A stretch of DNA of 64,000 nt from Anthostomella pinea (lineage: Eukaryota > Ascomycota > Sordariomycetes > Xylariales > Xylariaceae). The stretch's first letter is position 1. Each line of letters starts with the position of its first letter. Below are positions 44,635 to 56,174 of the stretch, in pieces. The notes beneath the pieces are model-generated. The model was not told the origin of the DNA, did no database searches, and saw only the letters and a program-made list of their open reading frames with translations. Made by a program: the position numbers and the translations under genes. The stretch lies in contig CAUWAG010000003.1 in NCBI GenBank assembly GCA_963556695.1, forward strand, positions 3,038,001 through 3,102,000, in the 5' to 3' direction.

Positions 44635-45225
44635 CTAATACCAAGGGTCGTTGTTGTCGCAAACCTTTTTGGATGTAGTCATCGTCACGAATGAGTCGTT
44701 GTTGAACTGCCGGTAGGCTTTATGAAGCCATGTACGTCGACACTGCCCCTCGATGGCCTTCCACCAGAGTCCGTCACTGTCCTTCACCAGATGATACGCA
44801 GACTTTAATGCTTTTGCCTGTTCTCCGTAGCTTGAGTGGTTATTAAGGATATTCGTGGCTACTTTGACCTTCTTGCCATCTTTGAGATCAATCAGAGAGA
44901 CGAGATTGCCGGTGTTGGGGGAGTTGACCATCTCCGAAATGGGAAAGATATCGTTGTACTGTGGCTATCTACGGGCCCGTGGTTTAGTGGTGGGAAATAC
45001 ATGGATGGTATGGAGACTAGGGAGACTTTTGACGTGCTCAAGCAGGCGGGCGAGGGGGCCAACGGCCACCGGCGACAGTAAATGTCTGGCATTTCGCACC
45101 CGGGCCGCTTTTTGCGCGTAGCTCTCCCTAATCTTATGCTCGATAACCACGGTTTGGATCTCAGAATGAACTTTGGAGCAAAAGGAGTTTTCGAATTTAA
45201 GGAAGACCGTGTACCTAGGTGGTCA
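44635..45225 (-). pseudogene. Hypothetical protein fragment with in-frame stop
   Basis: One continuous minus-strand frame from about 45225 (VFLKFENSFCSKVHSEIQ) through VIEHKIRESYAQKAARVRNA to CDNNDPWY at 44635, broken by a single TAG near 44967 between TTKPRARR and PQYNDIF. Residue content looks like real protein, but I do not recognise the family. The N-terminus and promoter are missing. Alternatively a short intron removes the stop. Confidence 0.4.
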
Positions 45226-45670
45226 TAAGACCATATTGAGCGTATTAATATATGTAGCAATTAATATAAACAAATAAGTCGAAAAGAGCGCAACTGCTTT
45301 TCGGAATTCTCGAGTGCTCTGTTGCAAATACTACTTACACATAGCTCCTCTGCGGCTAATCTTCCGTTGCGGTTAGCAAATTCGACCCTTCTTAGGCTGT
45401 CGTCTCTTAATCTTGATGACACTGCTTCTTCCAATCTTCTAATTTCCCATGCGCGCTAAATCTGATACTTCTGATACATTTGGCAGGCATCATGGGATAT
45501 ATCCTCATCCGCTAAGAGCTGGGTCGTATACGAATTGGTCCTATGATATGGCTGTGACAACTAAGTACAGGAACACTATTCATCAGTAAAGAAGTGAAAG
45601 TTATACTGCTTTTGCATTATGCTGCAAGGCATGGTCCGACGTAACATCACTCTTGGATAGAGTTCTGCTA
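45226..45670. other. Intergenic, no gene seen
   Basis: Balanced to AT-rich DNA up to the TA at the left end of the Tc1-type fragment. Nothing recognisable. Confidence 0.5.
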
Positions 45671-46298
45671 CAATCGGGGGACAAAAGTCTCCGTACAGCC
45701 CCATTTCTGGACCCCTGACCTGCTACACCTCACAACTCAATTGAACCACAACACACTCAATTCTAGTCAGAAAATTCTCAAATAAATTGTATTCGATAGC
45801 CCGTTCAGTAATTCGTGTACCATTCACCAGCGCGCCTGCATGCGGCGATACGATCGCGAACAGACTCGATCAGCACACGTACCTGCTCAGGATCGATCTC
45901 GGACCACGCCCTCTTAATTAACTCGTGTGCGTACTGGTAATGAGCGATATTGTCCTTCAATTTGGAGAATTCAGGCTCGATAACACGTATCTGCCTCTTC
46001 AGAAGTCGCCAGACGTGCTCGATGGGGTTGAGATCGGGGCTGTGAGGAGGCCAGTCGATACAGTGAATCCCGTGCTCTTCTAGCCACTCCGGAACACCTC
46101 ATGAGAGGTGAATTTTCGCGTTATCTTGAACAAAAGGATCTCCAGCCTCGTAGAAGAGAAGGAGGCCGTTCTCAAGGACCTGTTTATATGACTCTGCGGA
46201 TACTCCTCCTTGCGGAGCATCCGGATTGAGTGGGCAGAAGATCAGCTTGCCCAGTCCTCCTTCTCCATCGCGTAGCCAGATCTGAGATCACACCATTA
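45671..46298 (-). mobile_element. Tc1-type element fragment, transposase 3' end
   Basis: After TA (45669-45670) the terminal repeat GGGGGACAAAAGTCTCCG is followed by sequence closely matching 32165-32800 of the full element, including the region encoding the catalytic SPD/NPIEH block. Similarity ends near 46298 at a GATTGATTT stretch. About 630 bp remain. Confidence 0.88.
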
Positions 46299-46764
46299 TC
46301 GATTGATTTGATTGATTGTATTTATCGTGGGTGCAGTCCCTCAACAGGGCAAACCACGCCTCCCAGAGCCATTGCATCGGAAGGTTGTAGAGGTGTCAGT
46401 CTAGATACATTCAGATCCGCGCACGAGCCTATCCTCGCTGTAGCGGTACCAACCTGGAGTGACCAGATGGTTTTAGTCCATACCCAAACACGATTCCGTC
46501 AGAAAAACCTCCTGTCCAGTGACTAAGCGACCCAGTGAACCTCAGTCCTCTGGTGTACACATCATTCTAGTAGCCGTTCGATATATGTCGCATTGGTGGG
46601 TGAAGTAGGTATTTGTTATCTGCTGGCAAGGGAAACCACAAGGGAAAAAACCTCGCAGGAGTGGGTGTTGTGGAGACAAGCTGTTTGGCTATCGGGCTCT
46701 GCGATAAGGGGTCTCTCCACTGTCGTGTGATGGTTATCGACTTGTACAAGCCGGGTCAGAAGGG
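46299..46764. other. Intergenic, no gene seen
   Basis: Starts with short GATT repeats at the transposon break. No supported gene. Confidence 0.45.
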
Positions 46765-46856
46765 GGCCATAGCAGGATTCGAACCCACTTGTTCTCGTCG
46801 CCCACCGCACAAACGAGAACACAACCAGGCGCATTTGACCATTGCGCCATACGGCC
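46765..46856 (-). tRNA. tRNA-like gene with enlarged anticodon region
   Basis: On the minus strand a 7-bp acceptor stem (GGCCGTA with TATGGCC, one G-U) closes a D-arm (GCGC stem, AATGGTCAAAT loop) and a T-arm (GTGGGTTCGAATCCTGC) with standard A- and B-box promoter sequences. The part between the arms is about 40 nt, too long for a simple tRNA, and forms one 9-bp hairpin (TGTTCTCGT with ACGAGAACA). An intron or an unusual insertion could explain this. I cannot fix the anticodon; TGT is one option. It could be a decayed tRNA. Confidence 0.5.
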
Positions 46857-47231
46857 GGAGGAGCGACGGTGAGGGGAGGGATTGTTGCCTCGACCTCTGT
46901 TGGCGGGTTTGCCACCATGAAGTTCGGGCCGAATAATGTGTACCTGATTGATAAACGAGCCAGTCACCAGATACGACCCTGACATGATAATCATTCCCGG
47001 AAGCCTGAAGGAGGCTGAAAAGAGAGCACTCAAAGCAAACCTAGATGCAAGAAAAATCTCTCATGACGAGTGATAACAAGTACAAAGCCTAAAGGATGCT
47101 CTGAAGCCGTCGCGGACGACGAAGAGAATGCTCAAGCTTCCGTTGCCAGGAATCGGCACCATAATGGTGCAGCGAGGGCGAAATGTGACGAGCCGTCTAA
47201 CCTATAAGGCTAAAGGGTTCTATAGGGTTTA
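46857..47231. other. Intergenic, no gene seen
   Basis: Nothing recognised between the tRNA-like sequence and the LTR-like segment. Confidence 0.4.
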
Positions 47232-47664
47232 TGTTCTGAGGTAAGTCAACACAAAAGACGATAGAGCCTTCTGTCAACTAGAAGACACTAAGATGCTGGG
47301 GCTTGGTCTGAACTGGGTTCACTGAATAGTCGAGTCGTCAGGAGATTTCTCCCACCTTAGGGTTGGCTAAGATGCTTAGATTGATCACTTAGGTAGAGAC
47401 TGTCTATCTGTCTAACTAGGAAATGTCCATCCTTATATATCCAATCTCTCCCTCACTGATGGTGTGGGTATGTTGGATAGCCTCGCTATCCAAGCTATCC
47501 TGGACATGTTGGATAACCTCGCTATCGAAGCTATCCATCACGTGATGTCTTGATCACGTGACCAGGGTTCTTCTCTTGGCCTGTGCGTGTCTGTATGCTC
47601 CCGTCTTCTTGTTCTTGACTAGGAGCGGGTCTTGTCCCCCTGTCATGTTTGTTGGTTCGTAACA
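47232..47664 (-). mobile_element. Probable LTR remnant with tandem repeats
   Basis: In reverse complement it starts TGTTACGAACCAACAAAC and ends TCAGAACA, with a TATATAAGG box in the middle as in LTR promoters. It contains two about 40-bp tandem units (47468-47545: TGTTGGATAGCCTCGCTATC and a variant) and two CACGTG sites. No target duplication is visible, so the boundaries are uncertain. Confidence 0.4.
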
Positions 47665-48480
47665 GCATTGTAACCCTCGTGAGCATCCGTTGATACGTCG
47701 TATTGCTTCCATGGAAGAACCCCCTGCTGATGTTGACAATCGAGACCAGAAACTGTTTCTAATAGATGGGTACCCCGTTTGAGATGACTATTGCCTTCCA
47801 CTAAGCTCCATCGCCGCTGTGACATGCTGCAGGTATCGGGGGAACCGCTGACCCTTCGGCCTTGTCCGGCTGGATGTTGGCTCAAATTATGACCTGAACA
47901 GTTGCCCGATGAGGAAAATCTGCTGCCGTTTCTCGCTTCTGGCATCACAAGCTGGTGGATTAGAAATTCATGCCCCTTGTGGTTCAGGGAAGGCCGTAAC
48001 GGGCTGACAACGCAAACCGTTGTGCCGTATCTCACTGGGCAGGTTTACGGCCTGGCCATGGGCGCTCATAGAAGTGCCCAAGTCAACTACGACGAGTTGA
48101 CTGTTTGGCCCATTCAGTGACTTATGAGGCCGCCATAGCGCGCAAGTTCAAAGGCTAAGGATAAATCACAAGTAATATTGTAATGGCACATGCAATAAAA
48201 AAGCCATATGCTAATTGCAGGGTATAAATATGCTGGACACCACTAATGTCGCTAATGCATGAAGGTTATTTGGAATGCAGACAGGGCCGTGACGGAGTCA
48301 GGCGTAGCGTGATCTGAACTGAGCAAAGGGAAGAAGAGGTACAAGTGGACTTGGGAGGTACATGAGGGGTTGATCCCATTTCTGGGTGTACGAAAAGCAG
48401 CGAGAGGTTGCATGGCTGAGAATTGCCCGACAGGGCAGGTGCCCAAAATGGCATGTTTGAGCCACCATTTCCGGAAGCGG
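47665..48480. other. Intergenic, no gene seen
   Basis: Balanced DNA before the large AT-rich block. No supported gene. Confidence 0.45.
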
Positions 48481-48663
48481 CCTTGCCGTCTCTTATTATA
48501 CGATGTTTTTTAAAGCTTCTTAAATAAATCTTAGTTTTGCGAATAAGTCGCTTAATTACGTTACTTTTTAATTAAACTTCGTTTTTATTATTAGAGATAT
48601 TTAATAACATAAGGTTTTTTTAAACGGTTTAATTCTTTTTATATCTTATAAAATAAAAGTTTC

Positions 48664-48863
48664 TGTTGGAACAGGCTTACGATCAATCATAATAATCGAG
48701 TATTGGGTCAAGGTCATAATGTTGCTGATGGTTGGATTGGGAAGTCTAGCTGGACCTGCAGGTCTGGCTAAGTGACCTCACAATCCGGTATCTAATCTCT
48801 TATCTAATCATACATGTGGGTTCTGTATAGATGGTTTGACTGTGGAATCACATGGATCCAACA
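48664..48863 (-). mobile_element. Solo LTR of the copia family with perfect target duplication
   Basis: 200 bp; in reverse complement TGTTGGATCCATGTGATTCC ... CTGTTCCAACA, close to the LTRs of the copia element at 53781. Flanked on both sides by GTTTC, a perfect 5-bp target duplication. Some C-to-T type differences are visible. Confidence 0.9.
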
Positions 48864-51695
48864 GTTTCCTTATATAAGAACGACTTATCGTTATTTATAA
48901 TAACTTATTTATTTTTAACCACCTTAAAGATATTTATTAGCTTTTTCTTAATCCGTAGAATAAATTTTTACCTTTAAAAAGAGATTTTAACTTTTATATT
49001 AAAAATATTTCTTTTTATTACGTTAATCCTCCGATAAATCGTTCTTACTTTCTTATTAAAAAGCTTATTTAATGCTTGATTTTTTTATACTTTTATTAAA
49101 TCTTTTAAGCTTATAACTTGATCTTCTTTGAAGTAAATATTAATTATTCTTAAATTTTCGATTTGATTTTTATGATAATCGCTTGTTTTCTATATAATAT
49201 TAACGCTTATAATGTTATAATTATTAGTAAGCTTTTTATAAGCTTTTAAAATATAATAACAAATTCGTTCAAATCGTCGAAATTATATATAAGCTTAAAA
49301 TTTTTATATAAGTTTTTTACTATATATTTTGAATCGTTATTTGAAAAACAATCCTTACTTTATAAAGACTTATAATTATAATCGTATGAAAGTGCTTATA
49401 CGTCCGCCTGTCACGCTTTTGTAAATGTATTGCAAGGATACAGGGACCCTTATTAACTATTGACGTATAATGAACACTGGTTGAAGGAAACGAAAGATCT
49501 GGAGATGCACCCGAATAAAACTGGTAGGCAGCTAGATGTGGGCTGTCGTCCCCCACCAGACCCATCAGGGCATGGATCAACCTATCGTCGGATCAGTCAC
49601 GTGCTCAGTCACGTGACCCGGGGACCATGGGGACTATTGCTAGACTTGATGGATGGTGGAACCATCAAACCGCCGAGTTAAAGCTATCGACTTTATTAAC
49701 TTTATTAGTAGCTTTTTTATTAGCTTTGTTTTCGGCTTTTTAATTAACCTTATTTTTAACTTTTTTATTAGCCTTGTAATTTCGCTTATCGTTATTATAT
49801 TATCGTTTACTGTTAAATTACGGGTTATTCATACTTCCTAAAAATTTAATATTAAAACTTCAATATTATTAATATTTAATGATTAAAATAAACCGGTTTA
49901 AAAAAGTAAAGAATCGATTTTTATAAGTGGGGTATCGAAATTATCACTAATTAATCTATTATAAATAAATAACGTTAATAAATACTTATATTAATATTTT
50001 ATTTTCTTCAAATTAAGCTTCATTGCTAATTCCTTATACAGTTATAATAATTTTAATTATACGTCATAATTCTTCATAAATTTTAATCTTTAACAATTAA
50101 TAATTAAAACACATTTTTAGAAAATCAATATTATATTTTTTAAGTCGGTATATAGTTTAAACGGAAACGGGCGTAAACCTAGTTATTCATAATTTAATAG
50201 ATTCGTACATATTCCGTCGTATTTTATATTTAAACGCCTTGGAATAAAGTTTTGCTTTAAATACTTTCTTCTCACTTTTTCTTATTTTTAAAAAGATTTA
50301 TTCGCCTTAAATAACGGTACGGCGTTATAAAACGCTACGTTCTATTGTTTTATAACCTGGATATTAATTAACTAGTTAATATTAATTATAAATCTAAATA
50401 TTCAAAATACATTTTTATTAATTTTGTTCAAGTCTTACTATAAGTTGAAGAAGCTATAGTTTTATGTAAACATATCATTATATTAAAATAGTCAAGCTGC
50501 AAGAATACGGTTGTATAGAGTAAAATTAACAACTTATTAAATTAATTTAATAATTATATAAGTTAAGAAACGATAATTAAAAAGATGTCTAAATATAAGT
50601 ATAAATCGGTATTAATTACCACTGAAAAATTAAAAACAGCTTAAAAAATTACCGGAAAATAAAAGTAAGTACTAAGAAATAAAGGTAGAATATCAAGCTA
50701 AGAATTAATTATTTAGAACATTGAAATATCATTTAAAATAAGTTATACTTATCATTTTAAAGTTTACTACCAAGTAATATTAAAAGTATATTTTTCTTAC
50801 TTCTTAAACCTTATTGAAAAATTGATATTATATTATTTATTTTAGAAACTGTATTTATATTTCTTCAATCTTTATAATCGCTAACTTTTATTCTCTCGTC
50901 TTTGATAAGCTTTATGTTATTAACGTCATATTCCCCCCCCTTATTTTTAACCTTTAAGTCTTTTAAAGCTAATAAATTCTTAGCATCAAATTTATATATA
51001 ATCTTTATATCATTTTTTATATAAAGCGGTTTTAATTATTAATTATTATCTTTTATTAAATATTTCAATAATAACTATCATTAGCCTTCAAAACTCTTTT
51101 TTAATAAAAAGCTTAAACTTTATAAGGAATATATTTGCTGTCGTTTTTTTAGTAAAACCCCGACCTAATATAATTTTTTCTATAGAGGTCTTCTTGGTTA
51201 ACGTTAAAAACAAGTATATAGTTAGAAATATTTAATATATTTATTAATATTTTAAAAAGTTAGATTTATATCTAATGCTTTTTTTTATAATAATAATTAT
51301 AAATAGCTTTATACGTTATAAAAACAATTTTTATAACGAGGTGTTTTATTAAGTAATAGCTTTTATATAGACGAAAACAGACCTCTTGTTTTACTTCGAA
51401 CTGTATAAAACAATGTTTTATATTTTAAGTGATTTTTGTATTAATAGCCGCGAAGTTGATCACCCTTTCTACTTTTTTTAATATGACATTTATTAAGCTT
51501 TTAAATCGATTAAAATTTGTAAGATTTTTAAAATAAAAAGCGTCGATTTTAACTCAAAGCTATAGTTATCTTATTTAAATATTTGCTTTAAAACGACGGC
51601 TTTCAAGTTACGAAAGTTATATTATATATAAAATATAATATTTACTTCCAATATATTTATAAAAGTGACGACGTAACATCGAATTATTATCTTTA

Positions 51696-51880
51696 TGAGA
51701 GCAATATCCCAGATCCGATGAGTGCGTGATGAACGGTACAGCATTGTTGTATTCAGAAAAAGGTCTATCTACTCTGTTCTGTGTGCGATCGCTATATATG
51801 GGGGCTACGGAGCCTGTGTCACCCGACACGGTAACTGGCAGCCTCATCATGCTTACATACATAGATGGATTCTGCTCACA
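51696..51880 (+). mobile_element. Solo LTR-like 185-bp element with CTTTA target duplication
   Basis: GC-balanced segment, TGAGAGCAATATCCC ... CTGCTCACA, flanked by CTTTA on both sides (51691-51695 and 51881-51885). TG...CA ends and a 5-bp duplication fit a solo LTR. Its outer 8 bases are also near-perfect inverted repeats, so a short non-autonomous element is an alternative. It is not related to the copia LTR. Confidence 0.65.
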
Positions 51881-53108
51881 CTTTACGTTTTAATTTTGAT
51901 TTCTACTTCGTTTATCAGTTTAAGAATAATAACTTATAAAAACCGTTAACGTCGTATTTAAGAAAACTTAAAAGTGTTTATTAAAAAAGTCATAAAAACT
52001 ATATGTTCTTATATAAAATTACCTTAATAAGTATGTTTTAATCGTTATAAAACAAGCATTAATATTAGAATCATAGCTTAATTATTTGTTATGTAATTAA
52101 ACTTTTGAATACTAATATTTACCTTTTATGCGCTTTATAAGTTATTATTATTATCGCGTCGCAATCTTCAAAGCGTGGGTTTTATTATAAAATATTTATA
52201 ACAAAAACTTTAAGTAAGCTAATAATAAAGTTAAACGTAATAATATTAAACTATATTATAAGTTTAATAATAAGTTAAAGATTTTTAAAAAGCCGTACCC
52301 AATTTATTTAAAATTTAAAATACGTTAAATATTTAAATTTTATTAATCTTCAATATATAGGTTTTGAGTTAAAATAGTGCTATTTATTATATAATATATT
52401 AAATAATGTATAATAAGATCTTTTTAAAAATAAAGTCGTAGATTTTTATTTTCCCCCTTATATATAAGAGCCCATTATTTTTAAGTTTAGAACTAAAACT
52501 TTTTTAGGATATTTTTTTCTTACAATAAATAATTTTTTTACAATTTTAAAAAGCTGTAAGTTGAATTTAAAATTTTCAATAATCTTAGCTTTAAGTTTCC
52601 TTAAAAATAATCACTTTCATTTTGGTAATATCTTTTTAATAACAATTTTAAGCTTATTTTTAGTAGTCTTTTTTTTTTACCACGACCTTATCTTCGGCCG
52701 TTTATACGGACGACTGGAGATCTTGAAAATCTCTACTATCGAAATAAGCAGATAAAAAAATAAACACGAACTTATTAATAAGCTGGTTCGAGGTAGCAAC
52801 AAAACTTGGTGGTTAAAAATCGATTAACGGATGCCTTGAAAGAGTAGGCTTTAATATAATATAAACAGTTGTTGTTTTCTATTCGTTTTTAAACCCTTAT
52901 AAATTTTAAAGACTAGATTTACCTACTTAGCTATTCACGTAACGTTAATATATAACTTATAGTTTTAATACTTTCATAAACCTTAGTAAATAGGCTTTAT
53001 TAAAATTATATTATATTATTGAATATATTATTACGTATTGTTTAAAGAAATAATTAAAATACTTAATAAATAATGTGTATTTAAAGTACTTATATAACCT
53101 TTTTTTTA

Positions 53109-53375
53109 AGTCGCTTTTACTCGGATTTAAATCTCGGGTCTTAAAGATACAATACATATATAATTTATATATAAAAATCGCTCTCATTTATATTTAAACG
53201 CCGTGCTTTTAAAGAGCGTATATGATTTTTGAAATTAAAAACTCATGATTACCCGGATTCGCACGCCGTGCTTCCACGGTGCGTACGTGATTTTTTTAAA
53301 AAGAAAGGAAGAAAAAAGAAAAAAGTCGCTTTTGCCCGGATTCGAACGCTGTACCTCCATGATACGTAGTACGCT
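53109..53375 (-). repeat. Array of tRNA T-arm-like motifs, partly RIP-degraded
   Basis: Four units at about 53109, 53187, 53249 and 53325 share the pattern CGCTTTTGCCCGGATTCGAACGC or its AT-shifted versions. In reverse complement GCGTTCGAATCCGGGC resembles a tRNA T-arm (B-box). Units 1 and 2 are strongly AT-shifted. No complete tRNA cloverleaf can be drawn. Confidence 0.4.
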
Positions 53376-53780
53376 AGTGCGGTGGCGCAGTTAGTACGGT
53401 AGCTGAAGTGATAGTACGGTAATTAAAATAGTGGTTAAGATGGTGGCTAAAATGATAGTGTAATAGCCCGGGGTAACTAGGTTGCTTTTTAAAGGTGCGG
53501 GATGAGATTTTTATTTTAGCTAACTAGATAATATTACTGATTTTAACGCGCCTTGCTCTTTAAGCAGGAAGGAGGAAGGGAAAAGAGAAATAAATTAATT
53601 TAAAAAAAAGGTCTAATTATATTTCGTTTTAAAACATAACAGTTTTTTTAATAAATTTAGAAACAGCGAATATGCCTTTAAAATAAGAAGTATTTCTTTA
53701 ACGTTAATATAATAAGCAGGATTTTTATTATTAAAAAATATTCGTTAGTTTTTATGAATAAACGAATTTTCAAATTCTTG

Positions 53781-53984
53781 TGTTGGATCCATGCGATTCC
53801 AGACTGCAAACCATCTATACCAGGACCCACATATATGATTAGATAAGATAAGATAGTGGATTGAAAGGGCACTTGGCCAGACCTTCGAGTCCAGCTAGAT
53901 TCCTCTCAATCCAATCATCAGCAACATCATGACCTTGACACCATACTCGAGTATTATGATTGATTGTTCAAGCCTGTTCCAACA
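53781..53984 (+). repeat. 5' LTR of copia element
   Basis: TGTTGGATCC ... CTGTTCCAACA, 204 bp. Confidence 0.93.
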
Positions 53985-54340
53985 CTGATCAGTGTTGTCT
54001 CCCAAGGCAATACAGATAAGCAAGGAAAAGAAGAGGTCTTACTGTATCAACATTCCTGACACGAGACTTAGGATACAGCCAAAGATCTAGATCTTCTGTT
54101 GCAAATGTTCCTTAAGAGGCGATTCAAGGCACAGCACGAGATCCGAGGTTTTCTATTGCAAACGTTTCTCCAGAGGCGACTCAAGGCAATAGATTACGCT
54201 GCAATCACAGCAATACTCATATCCCGCGCGGCAGCACAGACTGTTGACAGAACCCTCCCCCACACATCCATCCGACGCGCCCGTCCAACACATGCCAGAT
54301 TGTTGACAGAACCACCTGACACATATCCGTCCGACACACG

Positions 54341-54452
54341 CCCATCCCACACGCCTATCCCACACGCCTATCCCACACGCCCATCCGGCACGTGCCCATC
54401 TGACACGTCCATCCGATACGCCCATCCGACACGCCCATCCGACACGCCCATA
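54341..54452 (+). repeat. 13-bp minisatellite in copia leader/gag region
   Basis: About eight imperfect copies of CCCATCCGACACG; in translation it gives a Pro/Thr/Ser-rich low-complexity stretch upstream of gag. Confidence 0.8.
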
Positions 54453-54491
54453 TCCAACACAAGTACATCTGACACGAGTACATCCGACAAG

Positions 54492-55847
54492 ATGGCCTCC
54501 AGCAATGGCAACAGCAAAATCCAAGTCGCTCAAGACCCTGTAGACATTATGAGAGACAAGAAGCTACGATATCTCAGCGACCGCAACCTACATGTCAACC
54601 TTGTCGACCTCATTGATCTTGATCGCATCAAATTTAGAAAACAAGTCGACCTTGCATATGGCGAGGATACCCATTTCAATTCATACACCTTGTCATGTAT
54701 CGACCGCTACAATAATGCTAAGACGCCCGTCCCCTTCGAGATTCACGAGACATTCCAGATGGATTTTGAGAACTGGACAAAGGCAGACTTTGAGAAGGTT
54801 GAGCGCACCATATGAGGCATCTTCAAGAAATGCCTCAACTCCAAAAGAATCTATCTAAGCAAAGCAAATCACTCTATCGCAGACGCCCTTGCCAACCTTG
54901 TCACTGCAGAGGACCTCCCAACCTGGGATAAAGTCTTACTTAACAGAACAAGAACTACTTATCTACACCCAAATGTCTGGAAAATCGTTGATATCTGCAT
55001 GGCTACACAGACTGATGCTCCCAATGCTGATACCCCAGATTTGATTGATCCTCATGATGACATCCCTTCTGTTACCGCTGAATATGCATCACAAAAGACT
55101 ACCCCAGATCTAAATCTAGCCCAGTACCAGAATCCCTCACCACCGCAAATCCCAACGGCATATGCAACCGGCAACTTCATGCCCGATCCTCGACACATCG
55201 CTATCACACCAGACCCTGGCTTCGGAACATACCAGCAGCACAACCAATGGCTACAGAATCAACCACCTGATCCATATACCCAGATTCCCCCTATCCCAGT
55301 ACCCAACGAGGACCTAGCTCCTGGAACAATCGCAACATTTGCCAAGATCTGGAAAGAGAAGAACTGCTATTTAGGACGACCCTACGATATTCTGGATGAC
55401 AAGATACACTATTTCCTAAACACATGTTCTACCATTGGCATCAAACCTGGCCAGTTCCACGCAGTATTCCCCCAAGTCCTCACTGGCACAGCTCAAGAAT
55501 ACTTCATGCACCATATCAGCCGTCACTCGATGTTCTCAGACATATACAACCGTCTCAAGGCACATTTTGACACGGAAGTCAATAAGACTCAATATCATCG
55601 TGATTGGTCGGCAATCACCTATATCAACATGAAGGCACGACCTGAGAACGCTGGCAAGACCGGCATAGAGATCCTTGAGGCACTCCTTGGCAAACTGCAA
55701 CTCTGTCAACGTGCCCTTGGCCCTTCGTACCTAGGCGAGACACAGCTGATTGCAGCTGTGGAACGCGCCTGCCGTGGTATCAAAGAATTCAATTACGCCT
55801 TGTTCACTCCTTTACACACGTTTGAAGCTCTTGCTTCAAATCTCTGA
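54492..55847 (+). pseudogene. Copia gag, split by stops
   Basis: First piece 54492-54815 (MASSNGNSKIQ ... FEKVERTI) ends at TGA. The second, 54999-55847, carries the capsid-like region (RPYDILDDKIHYFLNTCS, FPQVLTGTAQEYFMHHIS, LKAHFDTEVNKTQYHRDW). A shifted frame near 55985 gives a Cys/His-containing tail (YYICSDPDCRSWKHSPEE) resembling the family's nucleocapsid end. Gag would form the particle shell; as read here it is broken at least twice. Confidence 0.75.
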
Positions 55848-56174
55848 TAATCACTCCAGACCTCTGAAGACTCAGCTGACAGCGCCCAGCATACTACTAA
55901 TTAATACTTTACTGATCGCAAGTTCTACCGGCAGAAAGACAAGCAATATAGCAAACAAGATGACAACGTTACCAGACGTTATTACATCTGTAGTGACCCT
56001 GACTGTCGATCGTGGAAGCATTCTCCAGAGGAACAGCGGAAATCCAAAGAGAAATGGCGACACGATCAACATTTCCGTGGACGACCGACCACAGGCCCTG
56101 CCTATATCCATTTCCTGGCCGATTACGAGCCAGATCTTGACTCAGACCCCAATGACACGCATGACCAACATGTC

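Larger units (their letters stand above)
48481..53780. other. 5.3-kb AT-rich, gene-free block (RIP-like isochore)
   Basis: Extremely AT-rich with dense TA steps and stops in every frame. I see no gene. It is interrupted by GC-balanced islands: a solo LTR at 48664-48863, an unidentified island at about 49400-49690 (with paired CACGTG sites), a solo LTR-like element at 51696-51880 and tRNA-like repeats at 53110-53375. The AT-rich part is best explained as repeats destroyed by RIP; the islands inserted later or escaped. Confidence 0.75.

Noticed and set aside
53386..53465. Possible CRISPR-like or regular repeat (GTGGTTAAGATGGTGGCTAAA)
   Set aside because: Irregular short repeats of low complexity in a eukaryotic AT-rich block; no constant repeat/unique spacer pattern.
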